Shown here one piece after another: positions 36,171 to 44,900 of a stretch of 64,000 nt of DNA. The number at the start of each line of letters is the position of its first letter. Within the stretch, counting starts at the first letter, position 1. The notes beneath the pieces are model-generated. The model did not search any database and was not told the origin of the DNA. It saw only the letters and a program-made list of their open reading frames with translations. Made by a program: the position numbers and the translations under genes. Origin of the DNA: an uncultured Collinsella sp. (GTDB lineage: Bacteria > Actinomycetota > Coriobacteriia > Coriobacteriales > Coriobacteriaceae); the NCBI GenBank assembly GCA_934654585.1, contig CAKUGF010000002.1, positions 62,001 to 126,000 on the forward strand, written 5' to 3'.

Positions 36171-37541
36171 CTACGCCACGCCGTCGCGGGCCAGCTCCTC
36201 GGCCAGCGCCTCTGCCGGCATGGCCATAATCGCGTCGAGTTCGGCGTCCACCTCGGGTATGCGCTTCACCTTGAGCTTGCGCGCCAGGTCACCGCGGCAC
36301 ATCACGTGCATCGGCTCACGCAGGGCCGCCAAATCGTCCAGAGGATTCTCACGCGTCACCAGGATATCGGCCGCCTTGCCGCACTCGATCGTGCCGGTCT
36401 CGCCGCCCAGGCCCAGCAGCTCGGCATTGACCTGCGTGGCGGTATGCAGTGCGAAGGCATTGCTCACGCCAACGTACTTGGCAAAGTAAGCCACCTCGCG
36501 CCACATGTCGTACTGCGTCACGAACGGGCAGCTCGAGTCCGTGCCCAGGCCCACCTTGACGCCGGCATCCAGGGCAGCGCGAGCACTCTCGATAATGCCC
36601 GAGCACACAATATCGCCGTTCTTCTTTTGTGTGTCGGTCGAATGGGTCTTCTCCGGATCGAGCAGCACAAACGGCAGCGCCGGACTGATCGTGCAGGTCA
36701 CGCTCGGCGCGCGGCCCTCAAGCTGGGTACCCGCGGCACCGTGATACAGATCCAGAATCTCCGGGGTCATCGGAGCACCGTGCTCGATCGTATCGACGCC
36801 GGCCTGAAGCGCGGCCTTCACGCCCTCGGTGCTCTCGACATGGGCCATAACCGGGAGACCGACCTCGCGCGCCGCCTTGCACGCCGCCGCGGCGACATCG
36901 ACCGGCATACGCAGCACGCCAGGCTCGCCCACCTCGGTCGCGTCGAACACACCACCCGTCACGAACAGCTTAATGACGTCGGCGCCGCGCGCGTACAGAT
37001 CGCGCACCTGCTCGGCTGCCTCGGCGGGGGTATTGGCCACCTGCGCGAACAGACCCGCACCGTGGCCGCCCGGCACCGTAACGCCCGTGCCCGGCGCCAC
37101 CAGACGCGGGCCCTGGTACTTGCCGGCATCGATGGCGTCGCGCACGGCGATGTCGGCAAACAGCGGGTCACCCGCGCCGCGTACCGTGGTCACGCCGCTC
37201 GCCAGCTGCTGTTGGGCGCTGCCCTTGAGGATGTGGCGGACGATGGCGCGGCCCACAGGGTTGTCGAGCTTCTTCATGAGCGCGCCCGCATCGCCCGCCG
37301 AAACCGGCTTGCCCGAGCCGCACAGATGCACGTGCATGTTGATGAGGCCCGGCATGAGGTACATGCCTGCCAGGTCGATGACCTCGGCACCCGCCGGCGC
37401 CTGCGCCACGGCACTCGGGCCAATCCAGGTGATGACGCCGCGCTCAACAGCCACGGCCATATCGGGCTGCGGCTCCATATGCTCCGAACCATCCAGAACG
37501 GTCGCATTGATAAACAACGTGGGACGATCGGCAGTCGCCAT
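36171..37541 (-). CDS. Amidohydrolase family metal-dependent hydrolase
   Basis: 456 residues of the imidazolonepropionase/prolidase-like amidohydrolase superfamily. The metal-binding HVH sits in GLINMHVHLCG (about residues 70-80), with later ligands in MAHVES, IEHGAPM and LGTDSS. The N-terminal beta domain (TLFINATVLDG) and the closing AADILVTRENPL complete the fold. The substrate cannot be deduced; neighbours give no pathway clue. The ATG at 37539-37541 follows GGGGGAGGAG. It lies between a terminator downstream and palindrome array D upstream. Confidence 0.9.
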   Translation of the reverse strand: MATADRPTLFINATVLDGSEHMEPQPDMAVAVERGVITWIGPSAVAQAPAGAEVIDLAGMYLMPGLINMHVHLCGSGKPVSAGDAGALMKKLDNPVGRAIVRHILKGSAQQQLASGVTTVRGAGDPLFADIAVRDAIDAGKYQGPRLVAPGTGVTVPGGHGAGLFAQVANTPAEAAEQVRDLYARGADVIKLFVTGGVFDATEVGEPGVLRMPVDVAAAACKAAREVGLPVMAHVESTEGVKAALQAGVDTIEHGAPMTPEILDLYHGAAGTQLEGRAPSVTCTISPALPFVLLDPEKTHSTDTQKKNGDIVCSGIIESARAALDAGVKVGLGTDSSCPFVTQYDMWREVAYFAKYVGVSNAFALHTATQVNAELLGLGGETGTIECGKAADILVTRENPLDDLAALREPMHVMCRGDLARKLKVKRIPEVDAELDAIMAMPAEALAEELARDGVA

Positions 37542-37700
37542 ATCGGGCTCCTCCCCCTCGATTAACATGAACATTTGTCCATTATCACCCAGCGCGGCGG
37601 TATCGCTGTGGACATATCGGTTAACGGAGAGAAGAGGGGGCGAAGGGATGGGCTCGGCCGATACGAACTCCGCCCCAGCCGTAACAGCGACCACGAAACA

Positions 37701-37916
37701 TCTCGATCCGTAACAGGAGGACCTGGTTTTGTCCGCCAGGTGTTACAGAACAAGATCTTTCGGCAGGGACCCAGCCTTTGTCTCGATTCGTAACAGGAAG
37801 ACCGGTTTTCAGCCGCCAGGTGTTACGGATCGAGACATTCGGACAGTCCCACACCCGTTCATCTCAATCTGTAACAGTTACGGCCCCAAACTGCCTCCAG
37901 GTGTTACAGATCGAGA
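37701..37916. repeat. Palindromic repeat array D, 3 units, 80-81-bp period
   Basis: Units start at 37701, 37781 and 37862. The spacers (TCTTTCGGCAGGGACCCAGC; ATTCGGACAGTCCCACACCC) are almost the same as those of array E, showing the arrays share ancestry. The last unit ends 9 nt from the stop of the nuclease-like gene. Confidence 0.9.
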
Positions 37917-37925
37917 CAAACCCTC

Positions 37926-39002
37926 TCAGCGCCCATACCACTGACGCTTCCATTCCTCAGCCAAATCCGCCTGCTGCGGAATACCCGCCAACCTCATCTT
38001 CTCGACCAGCTTTCCCGGGTCTTTGAGCTCATCGAACGTAAACCGAAGCACCTTGTGCCCGAGCATTGTCAGATGAGATTCCCGCTGGCGCTCCGCCACA
38101 AACGGGTCGACGGACTTCCGGCCCTCGCCGGCCTGCAGCGTATACTTCCCCTTTCCGTCGAGTTCGCCGATCACGCACGTCCCGTCCTCGAGCCGCCAGA
38201 AGTAGTCGACGCGAAACACCTGGCTCGGATCGAGCGGATCGCGAAACTCCACTTGCAACTGTGGCACCGGAAAGCCGTACGCAATAAAGAACGCCCGGAA
38301 ACGAGACTCGCCGCCGTTTTCGGACAGTCCGTCCGCATGCGACGCGATCACCTGCGCCCTGCGATATCCACGCCGACCATCGCAATCGGCGCGAAGCCGC
38401 TCGCACAGTTCGTCGCGCGACGAACCTTTCGCCCGCAAGGCAGAATCGGCAATCGCCAGCCCATACGAAAACGGCGCCCGTAGCAGGCAATCCTCCACCG
38501 TGCGCCAAAACGGCGTCACCCGCACACCGTCGACACACTCAAGCGCACCCGCCATCTGCGGGCGCAGCAACCTGCACCCACCGCTCAGCGCCGCGGTGCA
38601 GCCCGTCTTAACAAGAAAACGCGGACCGGACAAATCATTCGGCACTTCCAAGCCCCACACGAGCGCCGCATCATATCCCCAAAATGCCCAATCGGGATGA
38701 AACTCGCCAAGCCCCTTGATAGTCCGCAGCGCTCGCTCCGCCGGCGTCAGTGCATCCCAATCATGCTGAAGACAAAACAGATGCGGCTCGGGCTCCGCGA
38801 TATCATCAGTACCCGCATGACGCCGCAGCCACATGAGCTTGGCATTGTCATGCGTCGCGAGCAGTGCTCCCCGTTCCCCTGCATCCTTCAGCCGGGCAAG
38901 CATCCTATTCCGCGCCAAGGTGTTACGTGTCGCCTGCTTGTGTTTAAGAACGGTATTAGGCACTTCCATCACCACCACATCGAACAAATGGACCATTGTC
39001 AT
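37926..39002 (-). CDS. DUF559/Vsr-like PD-(D/E)XK nuclease-fold protein
   Basis: About 358 residues. The C-terminal third shows a restriction-endonuclease-like core: VDYFW (Asp), then IGELDGKGKY (Glu-x-Asp-Gly-Lys), then RESHLTMLGHKVLRFTFDEL, as in DUF559 proteins and the C-terminal part of AbiEi-like actinobacterial proteins. The N-terminal part (ARNRMLARLKDAGERGALLA) could be a helical DNA- or partner-binding region. The nuclease role is inferred from motifs. The start is uncertain: ATG at 39000-39002 is chosen, with only weak GGTGG before it; ATG at 38994 or a GTG further in are alternatives. The gene is enclosed by array D (9 nt after the stop) and array E (22 nt before the start). Confidence 0.75.
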   Translation of the reverse strand: MTMVHLFDVVVMEVPNTVLKHKQATRNTLARNRMLARLKDAGERGALLATHDNAKLMWLRRHAGTDDIAEPEPHLFCLQHDWDALTPAERALRTIKGLGEFHPDWAFWGYDAALVWGLEVPNDLSGPRFLVKTGCTAALSGGCRLLRPQMAGALECVDGVRVTPFWRTVEDCLLRAPFSYGLAIADSALRAKGSSRDELCERLRADCDGRRGYRRAQVIASHADGLSENGGESRFRAFFIAYGFPVPQLQVEFRDPLDPSQVFRVDYFWRLEDGTCVIGELDGKGKYTLQAGEGRKSVDPFVAERQRESHLTMLGHKVLRFTFDELKDPGKLVEKMRLAGIPQQADLAEEWKRQWYGR

Positions 39003-39023
39003 CGTCGCCACCGTCGACAAACG

Positions 39024-39320
39024 TCTCGATCTGTAACAGGAAGACGGTCTTTGTGCCTCTAGTTGTTACAGATCAAGATCTTTCGGCAGCGGTCCAACCC
39101 TTTGTCTCAATCTGTAACAGGTGGACCGGTTTTTAGCAGCTAGATGTTACAGATTGAGATAATTCATCGGCAGCCAACCTTCAGTCTCGATCTGTAACAG
39201 TTACGGACCAGAATTGCCTCCAGTTGTTACAGATCAAGACATTCGGACAGCCCCGCACCCGTTCATCTCGATCTGTAACAGTTACGGACCTACATCGCCT
39301 CCAGTTGTTATAGATCAAGA
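39024..39320. repeat. Palindromic repeat array E, 4 units, 80-81-bp period
   Basis: Units start at 39024, 39105, 39185 and 39266. It is the longest array in the window. It occupies nearly all of the gap between the 39344 gene stop and the start of the nuclease-like gene, so any promoter for the latter must lie inside it. Confidence 0.92.
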
Positions 39321-39343
39321 CAAACCGGCAGCGGCCCCAACCC

Positions 39344-40051
39344 CTACTCCCACTCCTGCTCGTAGATGTTGAGCGACTTGACGTACCGCCCCCGGGCACC
39401 CATGACGTCGCGGACCAGGCGCAGGTAAAAGCTGATGCACGAGGTATCGAAACCGTCCTCCAGGTCCTCTGGATGCACTGCACCCGGCCCATCGACCGCC
39501 GTGTCGCACAGGAGCGCAACGTCATACAGGTAGAGTTGGCCCGCCGTCAGCCAGACATCGTCCACGCACGCGAGGCGCACCGCGATGGCACCGTCATTCC
39601 AGCGCTCCTTCTGCACGATATGTGGGTCGTAAACATCAAAACGGCGGTCGGTGCGCGTATCCTTCAGCGCAACCATGCCGGTTGCAGGATCCTTGTCCAA
39701 AATGCCAAAGCGCGAGAAGTACTGCGTATCGCGCACCTGCTTAAGTCGCTCGAGCGAAGCGGGCGCAATTGACGCTGGTGGCTCGTCAACATACAGTTCG
39801 AGCAACGTCGCGCCGTGGCGATAGGGACGCTCAAAGAGCAGCCAATCGGTAAACGCCATGTTATAGGCCATGATTTCGTTTTGAGAAGGTTCCTCGCAAT
39901 AGCTGAGCCACGGGTCGACGATGATTTCGAACTGCTCGCGCGCCGGCTCCAAAAACTGAAACTTCCGCAGCATCCAAAAATGAGCCATGTCGGTAATATC
40001 GTTACCGACGGCTTCTGCCAGATGCGCTCGGTCAAAAACGTGGTCAGTCAT
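39344..40051 (-). CDS. Protein of unknown function
   Basis: 235 residues; no family recognised. The chain is acidic and rich in aromatic residues (FWMLRKFQFLEP; FTDWLLFERPYRHGATLLELY; YDVALLCDTAVDG) and lacks membrane spans and signal peptide. The ATG at 40049-40051 follows GAGGAGG, and coding bias looks normal, so the gene is real. It may be co-transcribed with the nuclease-like gene through array E. No function is proposed. Confidence 0.8.
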   Translation of the reverse strand: MTDHVFDRAHLAEAVGNDITDMAHFWMLRKFQFLEPAREQFEIIVDPWLSYCEEPSQNEIMAYNMAFTDWLLFERPYRHGATLLELYVDEPPASIAPASLERLKQVRDTQYFSRFGILDKDPATGMVALKDTRTDRRFDVYDPHIVQKERWNDGAIAVRLACVDDVWLTAGQLYLYDVALLCDTAVDGPGAVHPEDLEDGFDTSCISFYLRLVRDVMGARGRYVKSLNIYEQEWE

Positions 40052-40372
40052 GGCATCCTCCTCAAATCGATAGGCCTCGATTTGAGCTTACGAGGAGGTC
40101 GAACAGCTGCGGCCAGCGCGGGAAAAATGAGCCTTCGACTGCAAACCAAATGCTGACCAAATACTTGACGGAACGCTTGACCGAATATGCGTACTGCAAC
40201 AAAACCGCAGGTAGATATAGACAGCCAGCCCGCCATTTTGAGCCAGATACCCGCAGCCACCACAGAAACAACAGGTGGCCACAGCCCAAGAAGTCGACGA
40301 ATGAACACCCACACGTCGACAAACGAACGAACCGCCCGCAAATCCGCAAGGAGTGTCCCAGACTGCCGGCAA
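40052..40372. other. Intergenic stretch without recognised gene
   Basis: Short overlapping reading frames here lack ribosome sites and resemble no family. TTGACGGAAC and TTGACCGAAT occur close together near 40160-40190, but no clear promoter could be fixed. Nothing else is seen before the hairpin at 40373. Confidence 0.5.
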
Positions 40373-40416
40373 AAAAGGAACGTCCCCAGCTGCCGGCACT
40401 TGGGGACGTTCCTTTT
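40373..40416 (-). terminator. Terminator after gltD, part of a dispersed repeat
   Basis: A perfect 16-bp stem AAAAGGAACGTCCCCA / TGGGGACGTTCCTTTT with a 12-nt loop containing GCCGGC. On the minus strand it is followed by TTTTTT. The right half continues into a 51-bp segment (40392-40442) found again at 46781-46831. Confidence 0.8.
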
Positions 40417-40466
40417 GGGCCGGCCGTTGGGGACAGCCCTTGTCGATTCAGTTGTGGACAGCGGCC

Positions 40467-41948
40467 TTACAGCGCCAGCGCGTTGGCGACTTCGGCGGCG
40501 CAGGCCAGGGCGTCGGCCATGGCGTTCACCACGAGCGAGCTGCCGTTGCGGGCGTCACCGGCCACATACACCGGCGCGGCATCCGCGGCGACACCGTCAA
40601 CACGCGCCGCGAGGTGCGAGCCCTCGGCAGCCATCACCGGCAGCGGACGGCCGGCGGTGGCAACAGGCACGCCCACCGCATCGAACACGCCATGCTCGGG
40701 ACCCGTAAAGCCGCAGGCGATGAGCACCAGCTGCGCCGGCACCTCGTGCTCGGAGCCCGCGATGCGCTCCGGCTTTCCTGCCGACCAGTCCAGGTCGACC
40801 ACGCGCAGGCCCGCAGCCGCGCCCTTCTTGTCCAGCAGCACCTCGAGTGTATCCACGCCCCAGGCGCGCATCTCGCCGCCCATGGCAGCGATGGCCTCCT
40901 GCTGGCCGTAGTCGGTCTTCTTCACGTTGGGCCACTGCGGCCAAGGGTTGCTCGCCGTGCGCTTATCGGGAGCCGCCGGCAAGAACTCAAACTGGCGCAC
41001 GCTACGCGCACCCTGGCGCACCGCGGTGCCCACGCAATCGTTGCCGGTATCGCCGCCGCCAATGACCACGACATCCAGACCGCGCGCGTCAATGGCGGGC
41101 TCGCCGCCGTCGAGCACCGAGACGGTCGAAGCCGTCAGGTAGTCCACAGCGTATACCACACCCGGGGCGTCGATGTTCGCAGCCGAAAGCCCACGCGGAG
41201 CACGGGCGCCGGCAGCGACCACGACGGCGTCAAAGTCATCGAGCTTGGCGGCAACCTTAGGATCGCTTACATCGGCGTTCAGCTCAAACACAATGCCCAG
41301 CTCACGCATGAGCGCCACGCGACGCTCGACCACGGACTTCTCGAGCTTCATGTTGGGGATGCCGTACATGAGCAGGCCGCCCGGGCGGTCATCGCGCTCA
41401 AACACCGTCACGCGGGCGCCGCGACGGGCAAGCTCCCACGCAGCCACCAGGCCAGCGGGGCCGGAGCCCACCACGGCAACCGTAGGCGCTCCCTCCCCCG
41501 CCGGTTCAAAGCGGCGCGGGCCGCCGTTGGCCCACTCGTGGTCGCTGATCGCGCGCTCGTTGTCGTGAATCGTCGTGGGCTGACCGTCGACCGAACCCAG
41601 GTTACACGCGGCCTCGCACAGTGCCGGGCACACGCGGCTCGTGAACTCGGGCATAGGCGAGGTGAGCGACAGGCGCTCGGCCGCCTCGTCCCAGCGACCG
41701 CGATACACCAGCTCGTTCCACTCGGGAATCAGGTTGTGCAGCGGGCAGCCGCTCGGGCGCGCCTTGCCAAAGCTCGCGCCCATCTGGCAAAACGCCACGC
41801 CGCACATCATGCAGCGGCTCGCCTGGGCACGGCGCGCGTCATCGTCAAGCTCCACGTACAGCGGATCGAAATCGCGGCTGCGCTCCTCCACGGGGCGAAG
41901 CTCGTGGGTCACGCGATCGATATCAAGAAAAGCACCGGGCTTACCCAT
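40467..41948 (-). CDS. gltD: Glutamate synthase small subunit GltD
   Basis: A 493-residue NADPH-oxidising flavoprotein partner of GltB; it passes electrons for making two glutamates from glutamine and 2-oxoglutarate. The N-terminal cysteine-rich part (CMMCGVAFC, then SGCPLHN) binds 4Fe-4S clusters. The FAD motif VGSGPAGLVAAWELA, then GGLLMYGIP and the NADP motif VVIGGGDTGNDC are all present. The ATG at 41946-41948 starts 5 nt after the gltB stop with GGAGG upstream, so gltBD form an operon. Confidence 0.97.
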   Translation of the reverse strand: MGKPGAFLDIDRVTHELRPVEERSRDFDPLYVELDDDARRAQASRCMMCGVAFCQMGASFGKARPSGCPLHNLIPEWNELVYRGRWDEAAERLSLTSPMPEFTSRVCPALCEAACNLGSVDGQPTTIHDNERAISDHEWANGGPRRFEPAGEGAPTVAVVGSGPAGLVAAWELARRGARVTVFERDDRPGGLLMYGIPNMKLEKSVVERRVALMRELGIVFELNADVSDPKVAAKLDDFDAVVVAAGARAPRGLSAANIDAPGVVYAVDYLTASTVSVLDGGEPAIDARGLDVVVIGGGDTGNDCVGTAVRQGARSVRQFEFLPAAPDKRTASNPWPQWPNVKKTDYGQQEAIAAMGGEMRAWGVDTLEVLLDKKGAAAGLRVVDLDWSAGKPERIAGSEHEVPAQLVLIACGFTGPEHGVFDAVGVPVATAGRPLPVMAAEGSHLAARVDGVAADAAPVYVAGDARNGSSLVVNAMADALACAAEVANALAL

Positions 41949-41953
41949 GGCAC

Positions 41954-44900
41954 TTACGCCTCCTTCTTGGTCGAAGCAACAGAGCTGGCAGCGGCGGCGG
42001 GCACAGCAGCATCCGCAGCGCCGCCCGCCACATCAAAGCGAGCAATATCGGCAGCGTCAGCGCGGCCGGTCACGATGTCAAACGCCAGCTCCTCGGCCTG
42101 CGCATGCGTCTTGCCCACGGCCTCGGCCGCGGCGACAATCGCCAGCACGCGCTCATACTCGGTCGGAATGACCTTCACAAAGCGCTTGCTCATCGTCTCA
42201 AAGCTGTAGAGCAGCTTAATGCCGCGCGGGCTCTGCGTCGCGTCCACGTGCTCCTGGATAAGCTCGCGAATCTGCGCCAGCTCGTCGGCCGTCGGGGCCT
42301 TGAGCTCAACGCTCTCGTGGTTCACGCGGGCATCGAGCGTACCGTACTGGTCGTAGACATAGGCCACACCGCCCGTCATGCCGGCGGCGAAGTTCTGACC
42401 GACCTCGCCCAGAATGAGCGCCAGGCCGCCCGTCATGTACTCGCAGCCGTGGTTGCCACAGCCCTCGACCACCACGGTGGCGCCGGAGTTGCGCACGCCA
42501 AAGCGCTGGCCGGCCAAGCCGTTGATAAAGCCGCGGCCGCTCGTGGCGCCAAAGAACGCCACGTTGCCCACGATGATATTCTCGTCGAACTTATAGGTCG
42601 CACGCGGGTTGGGGCGCACCGAGACCTCGCCGCCCGAAAGGCCCTTGCCAAAGTAGTCGTTGGCGTCGCCGCACACGTTGAGCGTCACGCCGCGCGGCAG
42701 GAACGCGCCAAAACTCTGACCGGCCGAGCCGTCGCAATCGATGGTGATGGAGCCGGCGGGCAGGCCCTCGGGATGTGCCTTGGTCACCGCGTTGCCCAGG
42801 ATGGTGCCCACGCAGCGGTTGACGTTGGCGATGTCGGCATGGAAGCGAATCGGACGCAGGTGCGCACGCGCATCGGCCGTGTAGGGCACAAAGAGCGTGG
42901 AGTCGAGCGTCTTGTTGAGCTCGCTGTCCGCGGCCATCTGCGGCAGGAAGTGACGGCCGTCGGCACCCGGAATGTGGGCACCGAACTCGCAGGTCGCGCT
43001 CGCCAGCACGGGCGTCAGATCCAGCAGGTTGGCCTTGCGGTTGCCCGGCACCTCGATCTGGCGCAGGCACTCGGGATGGCCGACCATCTCGTCGACGGTG
43101 CGGAAGCCCAGGCTCGCCATGACCTCGCGCAGCTGCTCGGCAACAAAGAGCATAAAGTGCTCAACGTGCTCGGGCTTGCCGCGGAAGCCGTGGCGCAGGC
43201 GGCAGTTCTGCGTGGCGATGCCGGCCGGGCAGGTGTCCTGCTGGCAGTCGCGCTGCATGAGGCAGCCCATGGAGATGAGCGGCATGGTCGCAAAGCCAAA
43301 CTCCTCGGCACCCAGCAGGCAGGCGACGGCGACGTCGGTACCGTCCATGAGCTTACCGTCGGCCTCAAGCACCACGCGCGAGCGCAGGCCGTTTTGCAGC
43401 AACGTCTGCTGAGCCTCGGCAAGGCCGAGCTCCAGCGGCAGGCCGGCGTGCCAAATGGAATCGCGAGCAGCGGCACCGGAACCGCCGTTGTGGCCGCTGA
43501 TCAAGATCTTGTCGGCTGCGCCCTTGGCAACACCGGTGGCGATGGTGCCGACGCCGGCCTCGCTGACCAGCTTGACCGACACACGCGCGCCGGGGTTGGC
43601 GTTCTTAAGGTCAAAGATCAGCTCGGCCAGGTCCTCGATGGAGTAGATGTCGTGGTGCGGCGGAGGCGAGATCAGGCCGATGCCGGGCGTGGACTGACGG
43701 ACCTCGGCGATCCAGGGGTAGACCTTCTTGCCGGGCAGGTGTCCGCCCTCGCCGGGCTTGGCGCCCTGGGCCATCTTGATCTGGATCTCGAAGGCGCTGC
43801 ACAGGTAACGGCTCGTCACGCCAAAGCGCGCGCTTGCCACCTGCTTGATCGCGGAGTTCTTGGAGTCGCCGTTGGCCAGCGGGGTCTCGCGACGCGGGTC
43901 CTCGCCGCCCTCGCCGGAGTTGGAGCGGCCGTGCAGGCGGTTCATGGCGATGGCCATGCACTCGTGTGCTTCCTTGCTGATGGAGCCGTACGACATGGCG
44001 CCGGTGTTAAAGCGGCGGACGATGTTGAGTGCGGGCTCGACCTCGTCGAGCGGCACCGGGGTGCGGCCGCTGTCGTCAAAGTCCAGAAGGTCGCGCAGGC
44101 GCACGGCGCGACCGGTGCGGTGCAGGCGGGCGCTGTACTCCTTAAAGGTGTCGTAGCTGTCCTCGCGGCAGGCGGTCTGCAGCAGGTAGACAGTCTGCGG
44201 ATCGATGAGGTGATCCTCGCCGCCGAGCGGGCGCCACTTGGTCAGACCCAGCGTGGGCAGCTGATCGGGAGCCGGGCTCTTAAGGATAGCGAGCGCGGCG
44301 TCGTAGCGCTCGTTTTGCTCGCGCTCGACGTCCTCGACACCCATACCGCCCACACGGCTCACCGTACCGGCGAAGTACGCGTTGACGAACTCCGGCGTAA
44401 AGCCCACGGCCTCGAAGATCTGCGCCGAATGGTAGCTCTGCACCGTGGAGATGCCCATCTTGGACATGATAGAGACGATGCCGGCGGTCGCGGCCTTGTT
44501 GTAGTTGTCGATACCCTGCTCGGCCGTCACGTCCAGGTCGCCGTGTGCCGCCAGATCACGGATGCACGCGTGCGCGTTGTACGGATAGATGCCGCTCGCG
44601 GAATAACCCACCAGCGCCGCAAAGTCGTGCGGGGACACGGCGTCGCCGCACTCCACCACGATGTCGGCAAAGGTGCGCACGCCGGCGCGGATCAGGTGAT
44701 TGTGAACGCAGCCCACGGCGAGCAGCGACGGCACGGGCACCTCGCCCGTGGCAGCGCGGTCGCTCAGCACCACGATGTTCACGCCATCGCGGACCGCAGC
44801 CTCAACGTCCTCTGCAAGCTGCTTGAGCGCAGTCTGCAGCGCACCCTCGCCGGCATCGCGGCGATACACGGCACGGAAGCGGCGGGTCTTAAAGCCCACG

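Noticed and set aside
37660..37700. An additional array D unit
   Set aside because: CCGTAACAG occurs, but the opposite arm is missing and the spacing is wrong; at best a decayed half unit.
1951..39320. CRISPR arrays
   Set aside because: The regular period suggested CRISPR at first, but the units are long palindromes that vary in sequence, the spacers are similar to each other rather than unique, and no cas genes are present.
40052..40372. A possible short membrane protein gene (about 97 codons, minus strand)
   Set aside because: There is no ribosome site, several overlapping frames are equally open, and it runs into the upstream region of the 39344 gene.
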